64,000 bases of DNA from Solenopsis invicta (lineage: Eukaryota > Arthropoda > Insecta > Hymenoptera > Formicidae): positions 5,333,001-5,397,000 of the forward strand of contig NC_052671.1 in the NCBI RefSeq assembly GCF_016802725.1, read 5' to 3'. The position numbers and the translations under genes were made by a program. Under the pieces are notes generated by a model, which was given only the letters and a program-made list of their open reading frames with translations, was not told the origin of the DNA and searched no databases. Numbering within the stretch: the first letter of the stretch is position 1; each line of letters begins with the position of its first letter. Positions 11,801 to 22,060 of the stretch are shown here, one piece after another.

Positions 11801-13338
11801 TTTTATCACTAACTTTTGTCTTTAGAGACTTAATTTTTTATTTACATCAGTTTAGAACGCACGTTAAAAATACATGTTTTAATATCGTGAAATTGCTATT
11901 CTTATTCAACTTATAACTGTGTTTCAAGATCAAAAATTTATTCGTAATTTGATAAACTTGAAAAGGTATACAAACTCACATAATATCAATATGAAGATCT
12001 AGCTATGACTTGGAACTTTGTGTTGATATTGTATGATTTTATATAACTTCTAATCTCTTGAATCATCTTGAGATTCTCAATTGATATAAGTGCTTATAAA
12101 TAGATATAAATAATTGTATCATAAATAAACATTATTTGATATAATTATTTATGATTATAATTGAATAAATCACTGACATCACTCAAGCATTTCCATTAAA
12201 TTTTTTTATTAAATTAGAGTTTAATAATAAACACTTTCACAAATTTAGTTTATTTTTCTTGAGCAATAAAATTGCTATATTAAGAAATGAGATCATCTTT
12301 AATCAACCGTAGTTTACATATATAGATCTATATACACTACTCAAGAAAAAATAGGGAACACTTTCCAGACACCAAAAATTAGGCTATTTTCACATGGCTA
12401 TAATTCGGCAAAAAATGGTTTGGCAAAAAACGGCATAACTCAGTTAAAATTTTAAGAAGCAAAATATGGTGAGCTCTTTTACTGCATAAGATAAAAAAGT
12501 TAAAAGAATTTTAATAATCTGTTAATAGAGCATTAAAGTTAAAACTTCAAGCTTCAAAATGCTTTTTTTTTATCTACGATGATTTTTCGCCGAGTTACAG
12601 CCATTTGAAAATAGCCTAATTTTTGATGTCTGGAAAGTGTTCCCCCCCTTTTTTTTTTAAGTAGTGTATTCTATTATTTTTATATTTTGTTAAGTCATTG
12701 TACTATATATTATTTTTATACATCATTAAGAAAGAAATATTTGCAATATTTAATTTTTTGCTTATCTTTATATGTACAACTACTGTTTTATAGACTGATT
12801 TGTAATTCTGATTTCTAGTTCTTAGATATAAGCTTAAGAAGAGATAAAGTTGTTTATACAAGATTTTTTAAATGTGTTCTTATGTTAATCATATTCTAGA
12901 ATAACAAAATATTACATGTTTTGATAAAATTTAGAATTATCAAATTTCTACATGTCCAGTATTTTGTTTGATGAAACACAAAATAATCATCATATCATGA
13001 AATATTATCGCCAATTTAACATTGCAAGATGAATGTTTATCATTGATACAAAAGCCACCATTGATTTATGTACTTATATATTTTAAATAAACAACAAAAT
13101 AAATAAAATAATTACCTTCTTTTATCCATTCGTCTAATTCTGCTAAAAGTTTAGTTGCCACTTGTGCCCGGGTGGGATGGTCGTCGTACATAACAACATC
13201 CGCAGCATTATTAGAGTCTTCTACACACTGATTATTGAACAGAACCCAATCGTCATCAATCTCTAGCAACGATGCCCCGCTGGGGGACACCGGCTCGTTC
13301 TTCCACAAGAACATCTCCTGGTTCGGACTGGATGACAT
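1930..13338 (-). CDS. crc: ATF4/cryptocephal bZIP transcription factor (two coding exons)
   Basis: Effector of the integrated stress response; a nuclear bZIP protein that binds C/EBP-ATF response elements. Exon 1 is 13338..13116 (74 codons plus one base, donor GTAATT) and exon 2 is 2864..1930 (acceptor TTTGCTTACAG), together 385 aa. The junction reads DEWIKE|EPFSDWLEE and restores frame. Residues 111-143 are 33 consecutive glutamines. A TPPQSPP stretch follows. The bZIP spans about residues 316-385, with basic region KKEQNKNAATRYRQKKK, which is diagnostic for ATF4, and then a heptad zipper. The length fits ATF4 (about 350-390 aa). The start at 13338 has no alternative upstream in frame within the same exon and follows a splice acceptor at 13434-13435. 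Translation is probably controlled by the overlapping upstream ORF listed separately. The intron is over 10 kb and rich in transposons. Seen: domains and splice sites. Known: ATF4 role. Inferred: exact start. Confidence 0.93.
2659..2757 (-). repeat. CAG/CAA repeat encoding 33 glutamines in ATF4
   Basis: 99 nt of CAG and CAA codons, interrupted in a regular pattern (CAACAACAGCAGCAGCAG-like blocks). It lies inside ATF4 exon 2. Repeat polymorphism between alleles is likely; CAA interruptions normally stabilise such tracts. Confidence 0.97.
3017..3713. mobile_element. hAT-like non-autonomous element with 8-bp target duplication
   Basis: A 697-bp fold-back element. Both ends read inward as TAGGG(G/A)TRTGCGGGT and continue as long inverted arms containing GGGTCGGG and AAGTTTGTAAAGTTTGGGTA. 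The flanks are a perfect 8-bp duplication, GTAATAAT, at 3009-3016 and 3714-3721. Eight-bp duplications and TAGGG-type ends point to the hAT superfamily. It has no transposase. Its centre is occupied by a second element (3247-3492). It lies in the ATF4 intron. Confidence 0.85.
3247..3492. mobile_element. Miniature element nested in the hAT element
   Basis: Inverted ends TGTGAGAAAAAAATTACTAAAT / ATTTAGTAATTTATTTTCTCACA in short form, flanked by TA at 3245-3246 and 3493-3494. The interior, read on the minus strand, matches the element at 53055-53274 over most of its length (shared AAATATTTATTTA-type core, ACCAGTAATTTAATT and ATATTTCATTG). Two copies of one family, one inserted in another transposon, give a relative age. 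Confidence 0.65.
4003..4341 (+). CDS. Hypothetical secreted peptide or first exon, inside ATF4 intron on opposite strand
   Basis: An ORF starting at the second ATG (4006) or the first (4000) encodes MNHTLAILYFLVCALLLDN, a clear signal-peptide-like start, followed by a dibasic-rich stretch with RQRRQ that looks like a convertase site. The upstream 120 bp are GC-richer, contain a TGACGTC CRE-type site at about 3946 and a TCAG initiator-like motif. A good donor (CTG|GTATGT) occurs at about 4039 and others may exist, so the ORF may be only a first exon. The C-terminal half has no recognisable domain. I do not recognise the family. Confidence 0.35.
   Translation, partial: QMNHTLAILYFLVCALLLDNARRNSFSAPLENGRHAVRQRRQEMIDLRISHNIETVYRVLRSGNYVIHLSCFIGGIGSEFSSSFFSDSVLCECSGKRLYVNVSQHIIRYSYM
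4889..5015. repeat. Inverted-repeat (MITE-like) hairpin
   Basis: Arms of about 55 nt: GGAAAACAGAGATATGCGAG... on the left pairs imperfectly with ...CTTGCATATCTGTTTTCTT on the right. Likely a miniature transposon. Confidence 0.55.
5270..5960. repeat. Three successive fold-back repeat copies
   Basis: Three related units start at about 5272, 5498 and 5737. Each begins CTTCGGATRAASTATGTGAT, continues with ATCTAATGGATAAAT-like sequence and returns as the inverted arm. Units 1 and 2 are near-palindromes joined by similar spacers (GGTCCTAAGG / GGTCCTGAGG ... CTTGCATCAATA). The third is split by a short insertion at 5813-5901. A local tandem amplification of a fold-back element is the simplest reading. 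Confidence 0.75.
5813..5901. mobile_element. 89-bp TA-flanked palindromic MITE
   Basis: Inverted ends CTCTCTAAATTCTTTGGAGTG, with GTGAAAATCC repeated inverted inside, flanked by TA at 5811-5812 and 5902-5903. It interrupts the third fold-back unit. TA duplication suggests mobilisation by a Tc1/mariner transposase. Confidence 0.8.
6848..6985. repeat. Inverted-repeat MITE
   Basis: Arms of about 45 nt: CACGAGGCTAGAAATCGGTT and AGATCTCGGACAGA on the left, their complements on the right ending CTAGCCTCGTG. No clear target duplication. Confidence 0.7.
7600..9360. other. GC-rich island in the ATF4 intron
   Basis: Much richer in CpG than the flanking intron, with a CG run at about 8416-8432 and CGCGCG at about 9014. 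Several overlapping open frames exist on both strands but none shows a domain or codon signal I trust. It may be an alternative ATF4 promoter or enhancer, or a non-coding exon of another transcript. A C-run lies at 9319-9328. Confidence 0.4.
9620..9700. mobile_element. 81-bp TA-flanked MITE
   Basis: Ends CGCAGGGAAAAATTAGTATC and (inverted) CACAGAGAAAAATTAATATC, with TA on both sides (9618-9619 and 9701-9702). Confidence 0.65.
10516..11054. mobile_element. Palindromic mariner-derived element
   Basis: Two arms of about 260 nt in inverted orientation. The ends contain the mariner-type motif GGGTTGCCCAAAAAGTAATG (right) and its imperfect partner (left), flanked by TA (10514-10515 and 11055-11056). 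Both arms derive from the 3' end of a mariner transposase gene: the right arm reads GATGACGAAGAGGTGATTAG and GTGAAAACC, the coding region before a short untranslated end. No functional coding capacity remains. Confidence 0.8.
12335..12666. mobile_element. 332-bp TA-flanked inverted-repeat element
   Basis: Inverted ends of about 75 nt starting CACTACT(C/T)AA(G/A)AAAAAA and continuing GGGAACACTTTCCAGACA. TA duplications at 12333-12334 and 12667-12668. Probably a Tc1/mariner-type non-autonomous copy. Confidence 0.8.
13116..13338 (-). CDS. crc: ATF4 exon 1 (N-terminal activation region)
   Basis: First coding exon, starting MSSSPNQEMFLWKNEPV. It encodes an acidic N-terminal region (EIDDDWVLFNNQ, VVMYDDHPTRAQVATKLLAELDEWIKE) typical of insect ATF4 activation domains. 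The first 83 nt are read in a second frame by the upstream ORF. Donor GTAATT follows base 13116. Confidence 0.88.
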
Positions 13339-13426
13339 TTTCGATGCGAATCCAATCGAAAGGTATTAAAGAATGATGAAAAGAAATTTGTGTCGACGTA
13401 GCGACGTAGCTCGAAAAGAGCGCCAT
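13256..13426 (-). CDS. Overlapping inhibitory upstream ORF of ATF4 (uORF2-like), 56 codons
   Basis: After a strong acceptor (TTTACTTTTCAG, AG at 13435-13434) the exon begins TGCCAAA and then ATGG, a good Kozak context. The ORF runs 56 codons, begins MALFSSYVATSTQ, and stops with TGA at 13258-13256, which is 83 nt past the ATF4 start and out of frame with it. In mammals ATF4 uORF2 is 59 codons and also overlaps the main start by 83 nt. That uORF blocks ATF4 synthesis in unstressed cells and is bypassed when eIF2 is phosphorylated. The same layout here strongly suggests the same control. The short uORF1 expected in an upstream 5' UTR exon was not located. Confidence 0.8.
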   Translation of the reverse strand: MALFSSYVATSTQISFHHSLIPFDWIRIENVIQSEPGDVLVEERAGVPQRGIVARD

Positions 13427-16400
13427 TTTGGCACTGAAAAGTAAAGAAAAAAAAATTAATAATTTCCATGTTAATAAACAAACGTAAGAAAAAAACTAAT
13501 AAACATTTTCCTTACTTATCCATTTGTAAGTAAATTCTTAACGCTAATACTCAATTATCAATCTTAGTATTATAAAGAGTCTTAGTATTATAGAGAATGT
13601 AAATTTTCTACTTTATATGTAATTAAAATTTTATATTTTGTGCCTTTGTGGGCAATAACACAAAAAAAAAATATTAGGACATTCCCTAATGGCTCAAATT
13701 TAAAGGAATGCTGAAGCAAATTACTTATATTTTTTTATTAGAAGACATCTTTGAATTGGCTTTACAGAATTCCAATTTTATTTACACAATTAAAATACAC
13801 ACAAAAATCAAGAAGACCGATTTCATGTTAATGACCAATTTTTTTATTTTTATTTTTAATGTACTAAAAATTTTTATCACAAATAAATTGTTAAACACAT
13901 GAAAAATTATAAGATTGTTTCCATTAATAATGAGAAATCAACTTTTACCCTTCGACTTTTTGTTACATACTTTAATTGTGTAAAAGAATTTAGAATTTTA
14001 TAAAGCTAATTCAAAGATATTTCTTAACAAAAAAAAAGTTGATAATTTGCTTTAATATCTCCTTAAGCCTTTTCCCTCACTCTCAAGCTACTTGGAACCT
14101 GAACTGACCTCTCTCAATACTACTCAATGTTTTGCCTAAATATCAATTTTACACTTTTATATATTTTTCACAAGCATGCAAGATGAATTTACATCTGGAA
14201 GATGGATAGCTAGTGACGCTGATAAGGTCATCGGACCGGATATCGTATCAGATCCATATCATTGTTTTCGTCTTGGCGGTTATCTTGACGGAAGATGACT
14301 TTTCTTTCTCGCACAGATCACACACAGAGAAGCCGAATAACAGATACATATCGGTGCATGATGCATCATGACGCAATCGGGAGGCTATCGTCTGGCGAGA
14401 TCTTTCGACGGATTCAGATCGCGCAACACGTGCATGCATGGGTCGCAAACATTTACGCGGCTCATTAACGTGACACGACATGCACGACCGGACAATAAAA
14501 TCCCACGCGACATAGCGAGCCACGGTTATCTCGCAGTCGATTCGCGCCCGAAGCGATGACTCACAAGATGGCCAGATCTCGTTGCAACACGCGCACGAGA
14601 CAGACACCGAAGCGCGACGCCGAGACAAAACCCGAGAGACAAGCGAATTCGTTACTTACTGCATGATTATTTAAAGGGCGATGGCACACTTGCGTGTGCA
14701 AGTTCTTCTTTAAACTACAGACTCATCTTGCTCGTATTCTGGAGCATAGAAGTAATCCAAACGTCTTCCTTGCGAGCCTCATGGACGGGGAATGTCCGCT
14801 CTGGTTTTCATTGGCGTCATCGGCGAAGTCGGAACGGCGGAAATGGGCCGCGGTTCATCTGCGAAATGGATGGAGGGGACACGTACACTAGAGAAGGATC
14901 GCACACGTACGTGCTTGACGCCTCACACGCACGTGACTGTTGATAGGATGAGTGTTCCCCTCCACTTCTTTCAGGACGAGCCGCGGCCCGTTTACGCCAT
15001 CACCGACTACGATCGATCACGTGACTCTTCCCCCGCCACATGTCGATGACCTACACTCGGCGTTGCTTTCCCGTGCGATTGGCCGCTGCCGAGCGCTATT
15101 TGGAAACGCCACAGGCGATCCGGGTTAAAGTCGAAATTCCGAGCGTAAAACGCTCGCCGATACGTTCCATGATAAGTCGGTTTTTTGCCTCTCTCGAGTC
15201 ACGATTGTGAAAACATTGGTGAGATATATATTCTACGTAGTATTCTGAGCCAATCGGGAAAGTTCAAACGCTCTCTTTCGATGAGTTTCAGAACGCGCCG
15301 ATCTCGCCGGAGTTTGTCCACGGTCTTGCGCAACGAGTGGTAATTCTGAAGATACACAAGATGAAATTTAATTTAGTTTCTCCTCATTAGCAATTCTATG
15401 TTCTACATTTTGACGATTAAATCGTCAAGAACTGATTTGCATCTTTTGCAACGGTACAACAAATCATTGAATCAATATTAAAGCAAGCTTTCGTCAGTAT
15501 TTTTTTCGAACACGAAATATTCGAAAAAAATTGAAACGCGCGTTCCGTATTTTTGAAAAAAAAAAAAAAAAAAATTATAAAGAAAGTTAATTGGTTTTTG
15601 TATCTTTTTTTATTGTGCGAAATATTTAATAATATATATTATTTAATAATATTCCTAAAATATTATTTAATATTAATAAAAAATGGTTATATAATATATC
15701 CACTCCTCATAATATTATATAAATATTATATTAGAAGTAAATAATATTATTTATTTCAATATTGTAAATTATTGGGAATATTATATAACTTTTAAATGTA
15801 ATAATTATATCAAGTTTATGAATATTTTATACATAATAATTCAAACTAATTTTTGAACAAAAATAATATTTGTAGAATACTTTCATAATATTCTCGTAGT
15901 ATTATTTTAATATTTCAATTTTTAATAACATTTGTATAATATTTTAAGAATATTGTAGCGCTTGTAGGGAATTATTAGAGAACGTAATTAAATAAGAGGT
16001 AACGATCGAGAGTATGCATCAAGACTCTTAAAAACTTAAAGTTGTCAAAAGAATATATAAATAAATATAGAATAAGAAATTGTTTTCAAAGAAAAATTTA
16101 GAAAACAATATATTAAATATATCTATATAATTTAAAAAATTACAAATTATAAAAATATTAAATATTAAAATATGTTCTACTATTTATCTCATACAACTAA
16201 ATGATTCGAAGCTAAATGCTGCGTGAGGAGATAATATACTTGTTATTGTATGTATTCTAACTGTGTAGTAAGCGCAGCCAATCAGCGTGCAGGTCAACAT
16301 ACATTGGTATACTGATTGATTCGCATTTTACTCAATCGTGATATATAATCATACGGGAAACCCCTTCCTCGATCGATCGTCAGAAGCTAATCATTCGATT

Positions 16401-17003
16401 GCTCGATTCGACGCAGAATAATGAATGAGATTATGTAATTATTTATTTTTCTTCTTGGACGGTGGACTCTCTAAGGACAAGGAGTGGCTGTGTAGTCATT
16501 ATACCTACTTATAGATTCTAATTGAATAATACCTGCGAACCAACCAGCGCATGGGTCAACGTTATCTCGCAACATTGATCTGTCTACACGTGTTACTCAA
16601 GTCGAGCGTATAAACAGGTAGGTTTTACTCCATCACACATCGTTCAGCTTCGGCTACGGAATTCCCAATCACTAAGGCTGCTGTTATACTGAATTACTGA
16701 TTGTAAATATACAGAAGTAGCATACAATAACCACTTACATTAACGCTGCGTCATTGCAACCATGTTGTTCTGTTCGGGTCTATTTGAACTAAAACGTATT
16801 TTACTATTTCTTTTTAATCGTAAGTAAAAGTATTAACAATAAGTAAAAAATAAATAAATAAATAAATTTTTACAGACAAGAGATCTACATATAAAAAAAG
16901 TAAATGTCAGATAAAAAATTTTTAAATAAAATATGAGAAAATAATAATAAATATTGCTCGTATTAGTGGTAAAATAAGCGGGCCAAAATTAACAAATCTC
17001 TCG

Positions 17004-17106
17004 TATAAGATGTAGATTTAATAATAATTTATTTCACTTAACAAAATTTGAGACAAAATTCAAATTTTGTTAAGTGAAACAAATTATTATAAAATCTACA
17101 TCTTAT
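17004..17106. repeat. Near-perfect 46-bp hairpin
   Basis: ATAAGATGTAGATTTAATAA... and its inverted copy ending ATCTACATCTTAT, separated by about 10 nt. A MITE or hairpin-RNA-like sequence. Confidence 0.7.
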
Positions 17107-17730
17107 GTGTATGTGAAGCTCATAGTGTATGTGAAGCTTAAGTTTGGGTCTGTTTGTTTTATTACTTTGGAAATTGTAAATATATTAGCGATATTTTTTT
17201 ATTTATATTTTATTAAAAAATTTTTTCTCTGGTATTTATAATAATTTCGTCTTTATATGTATTGAGATCTCTTTTCATTAAAATTTTTTTTTTATTTTTT
17301 AGAGAATTTTGATCAAATTAACTCCTCCAAACGATAGTATGAATATAGTATAAAAAAATCGAATATAACAGCAGAGTTAATATCGCTTACATAAGATATG
17401 TCATAAAAATGTAATGTGTTACAAGCCAATCTATTTCCCATTAAAATTAAATGTATATTGCGACTTAAGCTTGCACAACTGCAATTGTTAGAACAAGAGT
17501 ACAATTTGGAGAAAGGAATGTTAGAGTGGAGGTATTGCTCAGTCTCGATCTTAGAACAGAGAAAAATTAGTTGAGATAATTGTTGAAATTTTGTAAAATA
17601 ATATTAAAGTGCATAAACAAGTATATACATATATTTCTCTTTTTCGTACATGCACACAAAGAATTTTTTTTTCTCTCTTACTCTTTCTCACTTTGTTCTA
17701 TTTTATTTAAAAATTTATTATTTGTTGCTT

Positions 17731-17759
17731 AGTTTCTGTATCGTAGTGATACAGAAACT
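17731..17759. repeat. Perfect 12-bp hairpin after the reductase stop
   Basis: AGTTTCTGTATC, GTAGT loop, GATACAGAAACT, in the presumed 3' UTR. Confidence 0.8.
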
Positions 17760-17763
17760 GACT

Positions 17764-17808
17764 AGAAAGAAAAGATATTGAAATATCATTCCAATATCTT
17801 TTCTTTCT
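17764..17808. repeat. Perfect 17-bp hairpin containing the reductase stop codon
   Basis: Arms AGAAAGAAAAGATATTG and CAATATCTTTTCTTTCT around an 11-nt loop. The arm at 17792-17808 encodes the last lysine-rich codons, and the stop TGA (17788-17786) sits in the loop. Confidence 0.85.
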
Positions 17809-19371
17809 TTTGCTTGAAATAATCTTGTCTAAGATTCTCGTTCATAATTTGTCCTATTTTTGTTCTTATCCATACAGGTGGCATTAGAGTGATGAACTTT
17901 TGAATACTGTGAGCCCAGTAGCCAGTACTGCAGTCCATTTTACCCAGAGTGACAATGGCGTTTTTCGCATAAGTTGTGGCATCAGGTACAAATAGACTTG
18001 AAACCTGCGGTTTTTTCGATAAAACATATACGTATTAAAATTTTCCATTAATCGCAAACGCAAGAATTGGAATAATAAACGCAATTAGAAATGCAAGTTA
18101 AAATATAAAAAATTAATTGATAGCAAATTGACAAAAAATAAGTTTTAAGAGCGCGAAAATTCAGTTTTAATAATTTAATGGAGAACATTATTTAAAGTAA
18201 TATTATTTTAATAATGAAGTTTCAATACCTGAAGTCTAGAACTAAACGCGTTCATTTTGGTATTGACAAAAAATGGCGACAAGTGTTGTACGGTTACGCC
18301 GAATCTGGAGTATTCTTCTCTAAGACCGTCGGAAAAACTCTTCACGTATGCCTTCGTAGCGGCATACACCGTCATCAATGGCAATGGTTGGAACTCAGAC
18401 CCGGAGGAGATGTTGACAATCGCACCTTGTTTGCGCTTTTGCATCTGCCCGATAACCAATCGCGTCATTAATGTTGTGGCGGCCACATTTATGTTGATAA
18501 TGTCCCACAGTTCCTTCTCGGGTATTTCTCCAACGTACATCGGATACTCGTACATCTTACCTACGTTGTTCACTTAAAAACCAAAAATTGCGTTCTTTGA
18601 TTTATGGTATCCACAGAAGCATTATTTACTGACTTTTATGTGTGATGTAAATTTGTGTTTTAATTTATGTACCCTTGTGCATTATCGTGTTATGTGTTAT
18701 TTGTTTATTCTTTGTGCCATGAGAGAATGACCTCTGTCCATCGGACATAAAGTGGAGGAAACATTAAAATGTCGTATGAATTAATACATAGCATTTTTTT
18801 AAACTTACATTAGTAAACCCGTTTATAATAGCGTGTTGCGTTATTTATTTAAAAAAAAAAAAAAAAAAAAATGCACGATGAGAGAATCGAGATATTTTTT
18901 ACTGATTTCGTTTATTTTTATTCATTTTATTCATTTTTATTTATTTTTGAATTGAAGATTGTTTTTTTATGATATAAAGCATTCATGTTTAGAAATAACA
19001 CAGAGAGTGTATTGACTTTCGTAGATTTATCTATCATTTATGGAGATAAATTGAGATAGCAATTAGATAATTATTTTTTTAATCTTTGATTTTCCTCATT
19101 TCTTAAGTAATGATTATGATATAATACGTAAGCTGTAACGTTTTTTTAAAATATAAACTCACTTTTTCTTGTTTCGATACATTTAATATTTTACATCTTA
19201 CTTTTTATTTAAAAATAGAATTACATGCTAATAAGTTTATATGCTTTAGAAATTTTAACAATAATTATGTAACTATTTTTATAAACATTGCAGTGATGCT
19301 CAATCTTTTTTAAATTGAGGGTTATTTTTAGAAATAGACAAAATCTCACGACCATCTAATGTTTATTTCTG

Positions 19372-19421
<50 letters not shown>

Positions 19422-22060
19422 AAGCATGTACATAATGTGCTTTTATACGATTCTATATTTTTAGTTACAAGCCAATAAACTATAAAAAATTTACAAGCTG
19501 AACCGCAGATTGAATATCGTTGCTAAATAAAGCAATGTTTTTGTTAACCGTAAGTGGATTTATATTATTATTAAAAAATAATGCATTTTGTCTAAAGTAA
19601 ACTTATTGATTTATACTAAATTTATTAATTTAAATTTTAATTGAAATAAATTTTTTATTCTAAAATATAATTTTTGTATGTAAACATAACAATAATAATA
19701 ACAATAAAAATATGTTATTGAATTCCCAAATTATATTTATTTGATGTAAATATTTAAAGTTAATAGTGAATAACTTTTTAGAAGAATAAAAGTATTATTA
19801 TTACTGCACGGTTATCAATGAAATCTTAATTCAGTTGAATAATGTTAATTCAATTGAATAATGAATAATATAACGTAACAAGGTTAGATGATTCAATTGA
19901 ATAATTTTAATTCAATTGAATAATGTAACCTAAAGCTATGTACATACATACTTGAGCATTTTTCCTTGTGCAAATAATTTTGCTTGAACTTTGCTAAAGA
20001 TCGCATGGGTTAATAGTAAATTAAAAATAAACTTATAACACTAAAAAGAAATATAATTTATATAATTTTATTTAAATATAATTTTATTTAAGAAGTAAAG
20101 AATGCTAGCAGTTTACGGTCAAAATTTGCTTGTGAGGAGATTGATTGAAATCGATTTATCTTTATGTTATTAGGTCTGTTAAACTCGAATATAAAGCTTA
20201 AAATTGTCCAAAATTCGGGGAACTTAATGAAAATGCAATTTTTTTACTCAAAAATCTTATTTTGTAGTTAAATATTTTTTGATGCTCAAAGTATCTTTGA
20301 ACAAAAAAACTTCTTTTTTGTGAAAAAGTACTGTTTAAATAACGAGGCTTTTCTACAAAAATATTCAAATTATAATGCTCAAAATTCATGATACCATCGG
20401 CATTAGCATTATCCATATCATTAAGTATACTGTATGAAAGTTACCCAATTGGATTTATGTCGTTTTTGTATGCGTGTATTTATATAACGCGGAAAATGCT
20501 AATGCCGGACGAAACTTCCAAGCTTCATAATACATTTGAAAAAAAAGTTCTTTGTTCAAGGTTACTACTTGATCATCAGAAAATATTTAATTACAGATAA
20601 GATTTTTTTAAATAAAAAATTGTGTTTTTTCAAAGTTTTTTCAAATTTTGGATAATTTTAAGCTTTATATTCGAGTTCAGCAGACCTAATAACATAAAGA
20701 TAGTTTGATTTCAACCGTTCTCCTCACTGACAAATTTTGATCCTAAATTGCTATATTTAGTTCCTTCTATATCTTGAGTAAGTCACAAGAATATTGTAAT
20801 AAATTGAAAAAAATTTTATTTTTAAGTAAATACATATTATTTTAATATGATTTCCTTGATTAAAAAAAACCATGAGTTTAAAAATAAATTATTATTTTAT
20901 ACTAGCTAATATTTATTTAAATCAAGAAAATGATTTGCACATAGGAAACTTTTATTTAGTATAAATTAATATCTAATCTTAAAAATAAAAGAAAAATAAA
21001 AATTTATAGAACTTCAGTAATTTATTCTGTTTAATGTTTTGTTGATCACGCAAGATTTATATAATACAACCATTAAATTTATTACAATCAAAATTATAAA
21101 ATCAATTTACTTACCTAATATGCCGACGGACACGTCTTGTAAACAAGAATGAATTTTGGAAAAAGCATTTTGTCCTTCGGCAAAATCCGCCGCAATAATC
21201 TTCACCTCGATTTTTGGATTTATTAATAGCATCTCAGATTTTGTGCGTTCAAGCTTCTCTAAGTTTCTGCTAATTAATATGAGATTCATGTTTCTTGCTG
21301 CTAATTCTTTAGCATAAGCTTTACCGATACCGTCAGTCGAGCCGGTGACAACTAAAAACATGGTCACTTTTTACTTATTTTTATAAATTTGTTTAAATTG
21401 AGGAAAACAGTTAACCGGTCAAAATGGATTTTAATGCTCACTAATAATTTTGTAGGTGAATTTATATATACATTTGCAAGTTCCTGTGCATTATTTGCCG
21501 GACTTTAAAATGCAGCTATTAAATGAAACTAGAATTATAATATCACAAATTAAAACACGATATAAATTTGTCTAGAAAATTATTTTTGAGCATTAGGTTC
21601 GCTTTCGATCGGTTAACCGATTTCTCATTCTAAATGTCTTGATGCACTTTTCGGTCATAAAAGGTTGTTATGTAATATTGTTTATTTTTATAATATTATT
21701 AATAACATGTCAATCTATAGTTAATTTTTTGCGAAGCTGTTTTGCCTTTTTGTTCAAGAAATATTTATATATCCAAAATGGTAAGATAAGATATTACAGT
21801 TGAAGTCTAAAGATTGTCAATAATTTAAATAACATTTATAAATTAAATACTAATTATTTATAAAAAAAATTAACCAAAGTTTAAGAGACTTTATTCTTAC
21901 TCGCCCATTCGCCGAACTTTGTTTGCAGATCAACCGTCTTCTTGTTATATAATTGCATAATAATCTCCCATAGAATACGTAGAAGGCCCATAACGGGACC
22001 AAGTAGAATCCAAAATCCAATAAAAATGACTAACAGCCAAAATGCTACTGTTAATAGCAT
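17786..22060 (-). CDS. Very-long-chain 3-oxoacyl-CoA reductase / HSD17B12-like short-chain dehydrogenase
   Basis: Probable ER NADPH-dependent reductase for the second step of very-long-chain fatty-acid elongation, or a related hydroxysteroid dehydrogenase. Exons: 22060..21901, 21351..21115, 18572..18229, 18004..17786, all with GT/AG ends and matching phase, total 319 aa. HSD17B12 proteins are about 312 aa. Residues 1-30 form a membrane anchor (MLLTVAFWLLVIFIGFWILL). The cofactor motif TGSTDGIGK is at 56-64, NNVG at 134-137, and the catalytic set N161, S189, Y202 and K206 (YAATK) is intact. The C-terminus is lysine-rich (KQKKEKILE). The second exon start was chosen at the TTTTTAG acceptor so that FGEWA joins IVTGSTDG, as in the family. 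The final codons lie in a perfect inverted repeat. It could instead be the HSDL1 paralogue, though the intact catalytic Tyr argues against an inactive protein. Confidence 0.88.
19372..19417. repeat. (TA)n microsatellite in reductase intron 2
   Basis: About 22 TA units. Confidence 0.96.
20108..20751. mobile_element. 644-bp TA-flanked inverted-repeat element
   Basis: Arms of about 90 nt: GCAGTTTACGGTCAAAATTTG... and TTATGTTATTAGGTCTG, their complements at the right end. TA at 20106-20107 and 20752-20753. Lies in intron 2 of the reductase gene. No transposase. Confidence 0.75.

Larger units (their letters stand above)
2865..13115 (-). other. ATF4 intron, 10.25 kb
   Basis: Bounded by GTAATT (donor, 13115) and TTTGCTTACAG (acceptor, 2865). 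Apart from the elements listed separately and the opposite-strand ORF at 4003, the stretches 6000-6840, 7000-7600, 9700-10500, 11060-12330 and 12670-13110 are AT-rich sequence in which I see nothing coding. Confidence 0.85.
13433..17785. other. Spacer between ATF4 and the reductase gene; ATF4 promoter region
   Basis: A GC-richer zone at about 14240-15350 with an inverted CCAAT box (ATTGG near 15080) probably holds the ATF4 promoter and non-coding 5' exon; a minus-strand donor-like CA|GTAAGT occurs near 14660. From 15540 to 16180 the sequence is extremely AT-rich. About 16260-16660 contains two diverged copies of a CCAAYCAGCG...GGTCAAC block. No protein-coding gene was recognised. Confidence 0.45.

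Noticed and set aside
13263..13481. 72-codon version of the ATF4 upstream frame starting at 13481
   Set aside because: It crosses a splice acceptor at 13434-13435 and stops in a different frame; the ATG at 13426 is the supported uORF.
18214..18577. Plus-strand frames of 85 and 106 codons
   Set aside because: Antisense of reductase exon 3.
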